Below, one piece after another: positions 8,444 through 17,237 of a stretch of DNA of 64,000 nucleotides. The notes under the pieces were generated by a model. That model saw nothing but the letters and a program-made list of their open reading frames with translations. It ran no database searches and was not told the origin of the DNA. Within the stretch, counting starts at the first letter, position 1. Each line of letters begins with the position of its first letter. The stretch comes from Maricaulis sp042095695 (GTDB lineage Bacteria > Pseudomonadota > Alphaproteobacteria > Caulobacterales > Maricaulaceae), in NCBI GenBank assembly GCA_042095695.1, contig JBELMP010000001.1, positions 69,153 through 133,152 on the forward strand, given 5' to 3'. The translations under genes were made by a program, and so were the position numbers.

Positions 8444-11230
8444 ATGGCCACGCAAAGACCGGTTGATGAAAACAGCCATGTCTATCTCATTGACGGGTCG
8501 GGCTATATTTTCCGTGCCTATCACGCCTTGCCGCCGCTGACCCGGTCTGACGGGACGCCGGTCGGCGCGGTTCAGGGCTTTTGCAACATGCTCTGGAAAC
8601 TGCTCGAGGATTTGAAGGGCGAGGATGCGCCCTCGCATCTCGCAGTGATTTTCGATCATTCCGGCAAATCCTTCCGCAATGATCTTTACCCGCAATACAA
8701 GGCCCATCGTCCGCCGGCGCCGGAGGATCTGGTGCCGCAATTCTCCATCATCCGTGATGCCACGCGGGCTTTTGGCACGCCCTGTATCGAGAGGGAGAAT
8801 TACGAGGCTGACGACATCATCGCGACCTACGCCCGCATGGCCGAGGCGAAGGGGGCGGATGTCACAATTGTCTCCTCGGACAAGGATTTGATGCAGCTCG
8901 TCTCCGATCGCGTTTCCATGTTCGATGCGATGAAGAACAAGCGTATCCAGGCGCCGGAAGTGGCGGAAAAATTCGGGGTAGGTCCGGACCGGGTGATCGA
9001 TATCCAGTCCCTGGCCGGTGACAGCGTTGATAATGTGCCCGGCGTGCCCGGCATTGGCGTGAAGACGGCAGCGCTCTTGATCAATGAGTATGGCGATCTT
9101 GACACCCTCCTGTCACGGGCCGAGGAGATCAAGCAGAAGGGCCGGCGTGAAAAACTCCTCGCCCATGCCGATGATGCGCGCATTTCCCGCGATCTGGTCA
9201 CCCTCAAGACCGACACGCCACTGGATGATCCGCTGGAAGATTTCGGCTTGTCCGACCCGGACCCTGACACGCTGGTGACATTCCTGAAAGAGATGGAATT
9301 CCGGACCTTTACCCGCAAGGTCGAAGAGGCGCTGGGGGCGCCGGCAGCCGATGAAAGCGGCGATGCGACAGCCCCCATCGACCGGTCGAAATATGCCTGT
9401 GTCACCGAGATGGCCGATCTGAAACGCTGGATCGCGCGCGCCGAGACCACAGGTCTTGTCGCCGTGGATACCGAGACGGATGCGCTGTCCGCGACCGCCT
9501 CCGGCCTGGTCGGGGTCTGCCTGGCCACCGCGCCGGGTGAGGCCTGCTATATCCCGCTCGCCCATGTCGATCCGGACGGGTCCGGGGATATGTTCGACAC
9601 CGGCGCTGCGCCGGTGCAAATCCCGATGGACGAGGCGCTGGCGGCGCTCAAACCGATGCTGGAAAACCCGGCCATCCTCAAAATCGGGCAGAATTTCAAA
9701 TATGACCTGTCGGTGCTTGGGCGTTACGGCATTGATGTCGCGCCCTATGACGACACGATGCTGCTTTCCTATGTGATGGCGGCAGGTCTGGAAAAACACG
9801 GCATGGATGCGCTGGCGGAAAAGCATCTCGGCCATGCATGCATCCCGTTCAAGGAGATTTGCGGCACCGGCAAGTCTCAGATCAGTTTCGACAAAGTCCC
9901 TCTGGACAAAGCCACCGCCTATGCTGCCGAAGATGCGGATGTGACGCTGCGGCTCTGGGAGATTCTCAAGCCCGCCATGGTCGCGAAGAAAAAGGCGACG
10001 GTCTATGAGACGCTGGAACGCCCGATGCCGAAAGTGCTCTCGGATATGGAGCGCGCCGGGATCAAGGTCGATCCGGACCAGCTTCACCGCCTATCCTCTG
10101 ATTTCGCCCAGAAAATGATGGCCGCCGAAGCCACGGCCCAGGAGGCTGCCGGCCGCGAATTCAATCTCGGCTCGCCCAAGCAGATCGGCGAGATCCTGTT
10201 CGGCGAGATGGGCCTGCCCGGCGGCAAAAAGACCAAGACCGGCGCCTGGTCGACCGATGCGGCCGTGCTCGACAGCCTCGCGGCGGAGGGCCATGCCCTG
10301 CCGGTCGCACTCCTGGAGTACCGGCAATTTCAAAAGCTTAAATCAACCTACGCCGATGCGCTGATCGATCATATCAATCGGGACACCGGGCGTGTGCATA
10401 CCTCCTTCTCCCTGGCGGCGACGACGACAGGGCGATTATCCTCGACTGAGCCCAATCTGCAGAACATCCCGATCCGCACCGAGGAAGGCCGCAAGATCCG
10501 TGAAGTCTTCATCGCCGAGCCGGGCAATGTCCTGGTCGCGGCGGATTACTCCCAGGTCGAGCTGCGGCTTCTGGCCCATATCGCCGGAGTGGATGCGCTG
10601 AAAGATGCTTTCCGGAACGGGGTCGATATTCACGCCATGACCGCATCGGAAGTGTTCAATACGCCAATCGAAGGCATGGACCCGATGGTGCGCCGCAAGG
10701 CCAAGGCGATCAATTTCGGTGTTATTTACGGCATTTCCGCCTTTGGTCTCGCCAACCAGATCGATGTCTCGCGCGAGGAGGCCAAGGCCTTTATCGATGC
10801 CTATTTCGAAAAATTCCCGGGTATTGCCGACTATATGGAGGCGATGAAGGCGCAGGCCAAAGAGACCGGCTATGTCGAGACGATTTTCGGCCGCCGGGCG
10901 CATTTCCCGTCCATTCGCGACAAGAATCCCAATATGCGCATGTTTGCGGAACGCCAGGCCATCAATGCGCCGATCCAGGGCTCGGCCGCCGATGTCATCC
11001 GCCGGGCCATGATCCGCATGCCCGACGCGATCCGCCGCGCCAATCTCGGCGCGCGCATGCTCCTGCAGGTGCATGATGAACTGGTGTTCGAAGTGCCTGA
11101 AAACCAGGCGGATCAGCTGATCAGCCTGACCCGGGAGGTTATGTCAGGAGCCTGTCACCCGGCGCTCGCGCTTTCCGTGCCGCTGGAGGTGGATGCCAAG
11201 GCCGGCGCGACCTGGGGCGAGGCGCATTGA
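8444..11230 (+). CDS. polA: DNA polymerase I
   Basis: Okazaki-fragment processing and repair synthesis. The 928-residue product has all three modules. The 5'-3' exonuclease domain spans about 1-290. The 3'-5' exonuclease domain starts with an intact DTETD near residue 341, so proofreading should be active. The polymerase domain has motif A ADYSQVELR near 699, motif B RRKAKAINFGVIYG near 750 and motif C QVHDELVFEV near 875. Length is normal for the family. The stop codon overlaps the ATG of the downstream small gene (TGATG), suggesting translational coupling. Confidence 0.98.
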   Translation: MATQRPVDENSHVYLIDGSGYIFRAYHALPPLTRSDGTPVGAVQGFCNMLWKLLEDLKGEDAPSHLAVIFDHSGKSFRNDLYPQYKAHRPPAPEDLVPQFSIIRDATRAFGTPCIERENYEADDIIATYARMAEAKGADVTIVSSDKDLMQLVSDRVSMFDAMKNKRIQAPEVAEKFGVGPDRVIDIQSLAGDSVDNVPGVPGIGVKTAALLINEYGDLDTLLSRAEEIKQKGRREKLLAHADDARISRDLVTLKTDTPLDDPLEDFGLSDPDPDTLVTFLKEMEFRTFTRKVEEALGAPAADESGDATAPIDRSKYACVTEMADLKRWIARAETTGLVAVDTETDALSATASGLVGVCLATAPGEACYIPLAHVDPDGSGDMFDTGAAPVQIPMDEALAALKPMLENPAILKIGQNFKYDLSVLGRYGIDVAPYDDTMLLSYVMAAGLEKHGMDALAEKHLGHACIPFKEICGTGKSQISFDKVPLDKATAYAAEDADVTLRLWEILKPAMVAKKKATVYETLERPMPKVLSDMERAGIKVDPDQLHRLSSDFAQKMMAAEATAQEAAGREFNLGSPKQIGEILFGEMGLPGGKKTKTGAWSTDAAVLDSLAAEGHALPVALLEYRQFQKLKSTYADALIDHINRDTGRVHTSFSLAATTTGRLSSTEPNLQNIPIRTEEGRKIREVFIAEPGNVLVAADYSQVELRLLAHIAGVDALKDAFRNGVDIHAMTASEVFNTPIEGMDPMVRRKAKAINFGVIYGISAFGLANQIDVSREEAKAFIDAYFEKFPGIADYMEAMKAQAKETGYVETIFGRRAHFPSIRDKNPNMRMFAERQAINAPIQGSAADVIRRAMIRMPDAIRRANLGARMLLQVHDELVFEVPENQADQLISLTREVMSGACHPALALSVPLEVDAKAGATWGEAH

Positions 11231-11541
11231 TGCTTTGGGCGATCACACTTTTCTTTCAGTCTGTCGATTTCGTACCTGCCTGTCCCGTGCCGACGCCGGC
11301 GCCTGTAGTGATGGTCGCTCCAGAAATGAGAGGGCACTGGGATCGTGGACTTGAGTTCCCGGTCACCGCTACCGCCGAGTTTGACATCGATTTAAACGGC
11401 GCGCCGATCAATATATTGGTCGATGCGCCAACTCGGATGGTCGAAATATCAGTTATTCGGGCCGTAGAGCGTATGCGTTTCAATCCGAGCGATGCCTGTC
11501 GCTGCGCTGAATGGATATACATACTCGAAATGACCGACTAG
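11230..11541 (+). CDS. small TonB C-terminal-domain-like protein
   Basis: A 103-residue protein. A short hydrophobic N-terminus (about residues 1-17) is followed by a proline/valine-rich linker. Residues about 45-100 follow the TonB C-terminal pattern: alternating strands around AEFDIDLNGAPINI, then a helix VIRAVERMRFNP with the diagnostic arginine-phenylalanine-x-proline end. There is no classical long proline-rich spacer, so it is smaller than a working TonB. It starts at ATG 11230 overlapping the polA stop; a TTG at 11227 is the alternative. It ends convergently with the DUF1254 gene, sharing the tetranucleotide CTAG. Function is unknown. Confidence 0.65.
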   Translation: MLWAITLFFQSVDFVPACPVPTPAPVVMVAPEMRGHWDRGLEFPVTATAEFDIDLNGAPINILVDAPTRMVEISVIRAVERMRFNPSDACRCAEWIYILEMTD

Positions 11542-12065
11542 TCCGCCCGACGACACGCAAACCCTTGCCGCGTGGTGTCCGCCGCCTCAATACTCACGCC
11601 TCCTGACAGGATGCGGCGATAAAGGACGAGGCCTGTCTCGCTGGGTGAATGCACGATAAATTCACCCTCTTGGCTGTCGTCCTGTGTCAGGAGCAGCGGG
11701 GGGATTGGCACGCCTTCGGGAAAGCTGTGATTATCGATCCGGTAAAAATTATTGGTCCGCGCATCATAGAAACTCAGCACGGCGAGCGCGCCATGGCCGA
11801 GCGCAGGCATGGTGATGGAGAGCGGGCCCTGGGAAAGATCATACATGCAGCCGGAATAGAGAATATCCGGGCTGGGACGGACAACGCTTCTTGAGGTCTC
11901 GTCGATCGGCGGAGCATGGCCCTGCGAATTATAGGCGCCGCCGAAGACTTCGAATTGCTCCAGCGTCTTGGACATGATGTAGGGCGGGATAAAGCCGATC
12001 GTGAGCTGAAAACCGAGCAGGAGGCCAATCAGCGCGGCGGCAGCAGGCATGGCTATCCGGATCAT
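11538..12065 (-). CDS. DUF1254-type membrane-anchored protein
   Basis: A 175-residue protein with an N-terminal membrane anchor (about residues 5-27) and a DUF1254-like core: SPDILYSGCMYDLSQGP followed by ITMPALG and YDARTNNFYRI. Start chosen at 12065, where ATGA overlaps the stop of the upstream DUF1214 gene and GGAG sits seven bases upstream; an in-frame ATG at 12080 is the alternative. DUF1254 and DUF1214 are often two halves of one secreted polypeptide; here they are separate coupled genes. Biochemical role unknown. Confidence 0.8.
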   Translation of the reverse strand: MIRIAMPAAAALIGLLLGFQLTIGFIPPYIMSKTLEQFEVFGGAYNSQGHAPPIDETSRSVVRPSPDILYSGCMYDLSQGPLSITMPALGHGALAVLSFYDARTNNFYRIDNHSFPEGVPIPPLLLTQDDSQEGEFIVHSPSETGLVLYRRILSGGVSIEAADTTRQGFACRRAD

Positions 12066-12640
12066 GATGACGCTCCGCAATCGAGACGCTCAATGGAGGG
12101 CAGGATGGCGCGGCCGGGGTCCTCGACAATCTCCTCGATTGGCTTGTACAGCCGGAGGGTGAGGTTGAATGCGCCGGCATTCTGGGTCGAGATCCAGGCG
12201 CCCTCGGCGCGATTGGGTGACACTGTCGCGGCAAACCCAATCGGAGCCAGGCCGAAATCGTCGGCGGTTACAGAATGCGCCTCCAGGCCATTGACGGCGA
12301 GAAAATCATCCTCGGCATATAGCGTCACGCTCCACCAGAAAGCATCCGGAAGACCCGGGAAAGCCAGACGATAAGTGCATGCCTCCTGCAGGGGCCGTCC
12401 CTCGCTATCCTGATCGGCGGAGAAATACATCGCCTGTTCCCGCGACAGCGCCAGCAAACCCCGGCGCGCGACAACCGCACGCACCAGTCCCGGCGCATCC
12501 GGCGACCCGATCAGCGTATTGGTGCGCCACGGTCCGACACTGACACCGCCAAAATCGGCAGGTCCGAAAATCAGGAACAGGGCCGAACCAATTCCGATTA
12601 CAAGTCCGGTCAGGCCGGCGAGCAGGCTGCGAATAATCAT
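12062..12640 (-). CDS. DUF1214-type membrane-anchored protein
   Basis: A 192-residue protein with a transmembrane anchor near residues 3-25 and a DUF1214-like domain: GPWRTNTLIGSPDAPGL, then ALSREQAMYF, a WSVTLYAEDDFL segment and a conserved NLTLRLYKP ending. Start chosen at the ATG at 12640; a TTG at 12676 would add 12 residues without a better ribosome site. It is the upstream partner of the DUF1254 gene with a 4-nt ATGA overlap, so the pair is probably translated together. It is divergent from the sulfotransferase-like gene. Confidence 0.8.
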   Translation of the reverse strand: MIIRSLLAGLTGLVIGIGSALFLIFGPADFGGVSVGPWRTNTLIGSPDAPGLVRAVVARRGLLALSREQAMYFSADQDSEGRPLQEACTYRLAFPGLPDAFWWSVTLYAEDDFLAVNGLEAHSVTADDFGLAPIGFAATVSPNRAEGAWISTQNAGAFNLTLRLYKPIEEIVEDPGRAILPSIERLDCGASS

Positions 12641-12711
12641 GCGACCGACCCTAGCGATCTCGACCGTGGACAGCAAATCGCGCTAGGCGGAAGACAGCCA
12701 AGGAGTATGTG

Positions 12712-13728
12712 ATGGCCCGGTCCTATGCCGCCAAATTCATCCATTTCGGCCTGCCCAAATGCGGCTCGACCTTTCTGCAAAGCGTCTGGGGCGAGGATGC
12801 GCAGTATACAGCGGCGGATCTGACCCAGGCCGCCAATGCGGCCCGTCAATTCGCACTGAAGGGCCAGACCAGCAATCTGCCACGCATGGATCTCGGCCTG
12901 GTGGCGCGCCCGGGAAGCGTGATGGTCGCGTCGTCGGAAGGGTTTGGCTGGGCCTTTATGGGGCGACCGGCGGAACAGCCCCGGATTGCTGATCTTCACC
13001 GGATAGCCGCCCAGCTGACCGGGCAGGCGCGGATCGCACCCGTGGCTCTCTTCATGGTTCGAAATCCGCTGGACTGGATACGCTCCACCCATGAGCAGAT
13101 TATCAAGCGCGGCGATTATGATAATGGCGCGCAATATCTGGCGAAGCATCGCAGCCTGATCGAGCGCGTGCTGGATTTGCGTCATATCCGCGAGGTCTTC
13201 TCGGCCCAGTTTGAGCGTGTGGTCTTTCTCTCGGCCGATGAGATGCGCACCGATCCGGACCGGTTCTGGTCGCGTTATGAAGCCGAGCTGGATGCGCCGC
13301 GGCCGGGCCCGGATGTGGTCGCCAAAGTCGCCCAGAGTGACAGCTATTCCAATGTCTCACTGAAAGACCGCATGATTCCGCTGGCACGGATGAACCGGAT
13401 CCTGTCCAATATCAGCCAGGCCTGGACTGGTCTGGACAGTCCGCCACCGCATGTGGCCAAGGAGATCGAGGCCTTTGCCGACAGGTTCAACCAGGCCCGG
13501 GTCTGGGCCGCCCGGCGTGTCAGCGAAGCCTCTTCCGCTGACGCGCTCGAGACGATGATTGGCGACGCATTTTCCGACATGGGCGACGGCTTTACCGATC
13601 TGCCGCTCGATCAGGCGCTGACAGCCCATTTGCGCACGAATTTCTGCGATGTCCTGGTTGGCGAGACGAGTATTCCCGCCGCGCTGAAGGCGGAGTACGG
13701 CGCGGCGCTCGAGGAGGCTGCGTCTTGA
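12712..13728 (+). CDS. sulfotransferase-like protein
   Basis: A 338-residue soluble protein. Residues about 9-23 (FIHFGLPKCGSTFLQ) form the 5'-phosphosulfate loop of the PAPS-dependent sulfotransferase family. FMVRNPLDWIRSTHEQ near residues 116-131 fits the 3'-phosphate-binding Arg/Ser element. Acceptor unknown; surface glycan or lipid sulfation is the usual guess. ATG 12712 is preferred over an adjacent GTG because AGGAG sits six bases upstream. No PAPS-synthesis genes are nearby. Confidence 0.75.
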   Translation: MARSYAAKFIHFGLPKCGSTFLQSVWGEDAQYTAADLTQAANAARQFALKGQTSNLPRMDLGLVARPGSVMVASSEGFGWAFMGRPAEQPRIADLHRIAAQLTGQARIAPVALFMVRNPLDWIRSTHEQIIKRGDYDNGAQYLAKHRSLIERVLDLRHIREVFSAQFERVVFLSADEMRTDPDRFWSRYEAELDAPRPGPDVVAKVAQSDSYSNVSLKDRMIPLARMNRILSNISQAWTGLDSPPPHVAKEIEAFADRFNQARVWAARRVSEASSADALETMIGDAFSDMGDGFTDLPLDQALTAHLRTNFCDVLVGETSIPAALKAEYGAALEEAAS

Positions 13729-14143
13729 GAGCGCGTCTTTAGAGCGCAGGGATAGCGGCGCGCTTATCCCCCTCGTCCGGTCCTGCGGCATACTCCCCCC
13801 ATCCCTGTTGATACGGGCGTGGCCAGACCGTCTGGCGGCGCGGCGGGGTGTGATGCGTCATCGGGCCCGGGCGCGGACTGACAATCCGCGGACGGTTTCG
13901 GGTTTCGATGTGGGCAGATCGGGAATCCCGTCGGGGCTCTGTGGCTAAACAGGCAACCCATCCCCGGCCGGGCTATGTGCGAACTAGAAGTAAGGTCCCC
14001 GATCCGTAAGAGCCGACAGTATTGCGTGCGGCGGGCGGGTTGAATCCCGCATCCAGTACCAAGCGTTTTGGCCAAGGAGACGATCCTCCCGCCGCGCACC
14101 CTGCTCACTCCAGGCGGTTCCGCCGTGGAGCGCTGAATGCTGG
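13729..14143. other. 415-nt ORF-free gap with inverted repeats
   Basis: The gap between the convergent sulfotransferase-like gene and gyrB is much longer than other convergent gaps here. It holds several stem-loops: GGGATA near 13749 pairing with TATCCC, CGCGG/CCGCG near 13880, and ACCGTC/GACGGT enclosing it. At 14035-14061 there is a tRNA-like 3' end on the plus strand: a five-pair GCGGG/CCCGC arm with loop TTGAAT, seven bases ATCCAGT, then A and CCA. No matching 5' acceptor strand, tmRNA tag, RNase P core or SRP core was found on either strand. It could be an uncharacterised structured RNA or a decayed tRNA/tmRNA piece. Confidence 0.4.
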
Positions 14144-16543
14144 CTAGGCATCCACCTCGGCATCGAGCGCGTTCTCGGTGATGAAATCGCGGCGCGGCTC
14201 AACGACATCGCCCATCAGCCTGGAGAAGAGCTCGTCCGCCGTATCGGCATGGGTGACCGAGACCTGGAGAAGCGAGCGTACATTCGGATCCAGCGTGGTT
14301 TCCCAAAGCTGATCGGGATTCATCTCGCCAAGACCCTTATAGCGCTGGAACTTCATGCCCTTGGAGCCGGAAGCCATGATCGCGTCAACCAATTGGGTGG
14401 GACTGTTGATAAGTTGGCTATTGCCCGATTTCGGCTGGAAGATTGCGGTCCCGGCATAATCGCTGGCGAGCTCGGCCGTGCGCTCGCTCAGACGGCGCGC
14501 ATCCAGGCTTTCACGCAGCCCGGCATCAAGAACCACGGATTCGGTGACGCCGCGCACATCCCGGGCAAAGACCAGTCTGTGCTCATCCGACAGTCGGCCG
14601 GTCCAGTTATCCTCGCCTTCATCGGCGAAACGGTTCAGGAATTCAGTGGCGGCCGCGATGGCCGCATCGGTCGGCTCGGCCACAAGCGCACCGCCCAGGG
14701 CGGCGGCCTCGACGGCAAAGCTTGGCGCCCGCGCCCGCAAGCGGTCGACGGAATGTTTGACGCTGCGGGCTTTTTCAACCCGATCAGCCAGGTCGGCGCC
14801 GGTCATCACCTCGCCAGATGTCAGGGTCAGGCCCGCTTCATTGACGCCTTCCTCGACGAGATAGGCATCCATCTCGGCCTGGTCCTTCACATAGCGTTCG
14901 GAGCGGCCCTTCATGATCTTGTAGAGCGGCGGCTGGGCAATATAGAGATGCCCGCGCTCAATCAATTCAGGCATTTGCCGATAGAAGAATGTCAGCAAAA
15001 GCGTACGGATATGCGCGCCATCGACATCGGCATCGGTCATGATGATGACTTTGTGGTAGCGCAGCTTGTCGTAATTGATCTGGTCGCGGCCGATCCCGGT
15101 GCCCAGGGCCGTGATCAGCGTGCCGACCTGGTCCGAGGACAGCATTTTGTCGAACCTGGCCCGTTCGACATTGAGGATCTTGCCGCGCAGGGGCAGCACT
15201 GCCTGGTTTTCGCGATGACGGCCCTGTTTGGCGGACCCGCCGGCGGAATCACCCTCGACGATGAAGAGTTCGGACTTGGCCGGATCCTTCTCTTGGCAGT
15301 CCGCCAGCTTGCCGGGCAGGGAGGTGATATCCAGCGCCGATTTGCGCCGGGTCAGCTCGCGCGCCTTGCGCGCCGCCTCGCGGGCAGCCGCCGCCTCGAT
15401 GATCTTGCCGACGATTTGCTTGGCTTCGTTGGGATGTTCCTCGAACCATTCGCTCAGCGCTTCGCCGACAATGCCTTCAACGGCCGGGCGAACCTCCGAG
15501 GAGACCAGCTTGTCCTTGGTCTGCGAGGAGAATTTCGGGTCGGGAACCTTGGCTGACAGGACGCAGGTCAGGCCCTCGCGGGCATCATCGCCGGAGATGG
15601 CGACTTTCGCCTTGGCAGCGAGGCCGGAGGATTGCGCATAGCTGTTGATGATCCGCGTCAGCGCGGCGCGGAAGCCTGCCAGATGGGTTCCGCCATCGCG
15701 CTGGGGGATATTATTGGTGAAGCAGAGAACATTCTCGTGATAGCTGTCATTCCACTCCAGCGCCGCTTCCACCGTCACGCCCTCGCGCTCGCCGGTGACG
15801 AGGACTGGCGGCGTGAAGAGCGGGGTCTTGTTGCGGTCGAGATGGCTGACAAAGGCGGCAACACCGCCCTCATAGACCATGGTGTCCTCGAAGGGCTCGG
15901 CCTCGCGTTCATCCCGCAGGACTATGGTCACGCCGGAATTGAGAAAGGCCAGCTCGCGCAGCCGGTGTTGCAGCGTGTCGCGGGAAAACTCGATCATCGA
16001 GAAGGTCTCAGATGAGGGGAAGAAGCGGACTTCCGTGCCTTTTTCACCCTCGGCTTCACCGGTCACCTTGAGATCTTCTTCGGCCTCGCCACGGCGGAAG
16101 CGCATGTAGTGTTTCTTGCCATCGCGCCAGATGGTCAGGTCCATCCAGTCCGACAGGGCGTTCACAACCGATACGCCAACACCGTGCAGACCACCGGAAA
16201 CCTTGTAGGAATTCTGGTCGAACTTACCGCCCGCATGCAGCTGGGTCATGATCACCTGGGCGGCGGAGACGCCCTCTTCCAGGTGGATGTCGGTCGGGAT
16301 GCCGCGACCATCATCGCGCACGCTCGCCGATCCATCCGCATGCAGGCTCACCGTCACGGCGGTACAATGGCCCGCCAGGGCCTCGTCGATCGCGTTGTCG
16401 ACAACCTCATAGACCATGTGGTGGAGCCCGGATCCGTCATCGGTATCCCCGATATACATGCCTGGGCGTTTGCGGACGGCGTCGAGGCCTTTGAGGACCT
16501 TGATCGAGTCCGCGCCATACTCGTGATTCGGCTGTTCAGTCAT
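14144..16543 (-). CDS. gyrB: DNA gyrase subunit B
   Basis: ATPase subunit of gyrase, which introduces negative supercoils. The 799-residue product has the GHKL ATPase (EVVDNAIDEA, GGLHGVGVSVVNA), the transducer domain, TOPRIM with EGDSAGGSAKQGR and TDADVDGAHIR, and the C-terminal QRYKGLGEMN segment. Length is typical. Start set at ATG 16543 (MTEQPNHEYG); a GTG at 16594 would add 17 low-complexity residues encoded by part of the alternating GC/GT tract and is unlikely. The 35-nt alternating purine-pyrimidine run lies just upstream. It is separated from recF by the LysE/TetR/CAAX group and the Anbu cluster. Confidence 0.98.
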   Translation of the reverse strand: MTEQPNHEYGADSIKVLKGLDAVRKRPGMYIGDTDDGSGLHHMVYEVVDNAIDEALAGHCTAVTVSLHADGSASVRDDGRGIPTDIHLEEGVSAAQVIMTQLHAGGKFDQNSYKVSGGLHGVGVSVVNALSDWMDLTIWRDGKKHYMRFRRGEAEEDLKVTGEAEGEKGTEVRFFPSSETFSMIEFSRDTLQHRLRELAFLNSGVTIVLRDEREAEPFEDTMVYEGGVAAFVSHLDRNKTPLFTPPVLVTGEREGVTVEAALEWNDSYHENVLCFTNNIPQRDGGTHLAGFRAALTRIINSYAQSSGLAAKAKVAISGDDAREGLTCVLSAKVPDPKFSSQTKDKLVSSEVRPAVEGIVGEALSEWFEEHPNEAKQIVGKIIEAAAAREAARKARELTRRKSALDITSLPGKLADCQEKDPAKSELFIVEGDSAGGSAKQGRHRENQAVLPLRGKILNVERARFDKMLSSDQVGTLITALGTGIGRDQINYDKLRYHKVIIMTDADVDGAHIRTLLLTFFYRQMPELIERGHLYIAQPPLYKIMKGRSERYVKDQAEMDAYLVEEGVNEAGLTLTSGEVMTGADLADRVEKARSVKHSVDRLRARAPSFAVEAAALGGALVAEPTDAAIAAATEFLNRFADEGEDNWTGRLSDEHRLVFARDVRGVTESVVLDAGLRESLDARRLSERTAELASDYAGTAIFQPKSGNSQLINSPTQLVDAIMASGSKGMKFQRYKGLGEMNPDQLWETTLDPNVRSLLQVSVTHADTADELFSRLMGDVVEPRRDFITENALDAEVDA

Positions 16544-16579
16544 AGGGTTTTCTACCCTGTTCGCTGGACTCTGGCTACT

Positions 16580-16614
16580 CGCGCGCACACGCACGCGCGT
16601 ACGCGCGCGTGTGT
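16580..16614. repeat. 35-nt alternating purine-pyrimidine (Z-DNA-prone) tract
   Basis: From 16580 to 16614 every base alternates pyrimidine and purine. It is mostly CG and CA/TG steps with a single TA step near the middle, the classic composition for left-handed Z-DNA under negative supercoiling. It fills the space between the lysE-family stop codon and the gyrB leader, 36 to 71 bases upstream of the gyrB ATG. The regularity is directly seen; Z-DNA formation and any regulatory role are inference. Confidence 0.75.
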
Positions 16615-17237
16615 CACCGGGTCAGCAGCAGGATTGCGATCCCGGTCATCACGATCCCGGTGAGGATATCCGCACCCTTGCGCACGGCAGGTTGTTCTAG
16701 CCAGTCACGGGCGCGATGCGCGCCAATTATGTAAAAACCCGCTGTCGGCACGGCCATGATGATCATCGTCAGCACCATCAGTGCATAGCTTGCCGGGGTG
16801 ATGGCCGCGATGGGGATGAAGCTGGGAACAAGGGTGAGATAAAAAACAATGGGTTTGGGATTGGACAGGGGCATGGCCACACCCGCCAGATAGGTCGCTA
16901 TCCAGCCGCGCTTCGAGCCGGTGGGGAAGACCGGTTTCGGTCGCGCCCCGGTCCACGCACTGTAAAACGCCTTGAAGGCCATATAGCCCAGATAGCCGGC
17001 GCCGATGAGTTTCGCGGCCAGCCAGAACGGTCCCAAAGTCTCTGCCAGGGCTGAAAGCCCGGTCACAGCCAGGGTAAACCAGAAGATATCCCCGGTCAGG
17101 ATTCCCGTGCCATAAAGTGCCGCATGCCATGGGCCCGTATCCAGGGTGCGCGCGACCATGGCCGCAATACCGGGGCCGGGCGTGATGAAGAGGAGGAAGA
17201 GGGCGCCGGCAAACAAGGCCAGAATTTCAAACGTCAT
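16614..17237 (-). CDS. LysE family amino-acid/metabolite exporter
   Basis: A 207-residue inner-membrane protein with about six transmembrane segments. LysE/RhtB hallmarks are the N-terminal ALFLLFITPGPGIAAMVART stretch and the later AMPLSNPKPIVFYLTL segment. Substrate unknown; relatives export amino acids and homoserine lactones. The ATG at 17237 overlaps the tetR-family stop (ATGA), so the exporter is translated with its likely regulator. The longer open frame upstream is only the antisense shadow of tetR. Confidence 0.9.
   Translation of the reverse strand: MTFEILALFAGALFLLFITPGPGIAAMVARTLDTGPWHAALYGTGILTGDIFWFTLAVTGLSALAETLGPFWLAAKLIGAGYLGYMAFKAFYSAWTGARPKPVFPTGSKRGWIATYLAGVAMPLSNPKPIVFYLTLVPSFIPIAAITPASYALMVLTMIIMAVPTAGFYIIGAHRARDWLEQPAVRKGADILTGIVMTGIAILLLTR

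Noticed and set aside
14035..14061. Intact tRNA or permuted tmRNA
   Set aside because: The T-arm loop has six bases instead of seven, no partner for the ATCCAGT strand exists upstream or in the expected downstream piece, and no proteolysis-tag reading frame is present.
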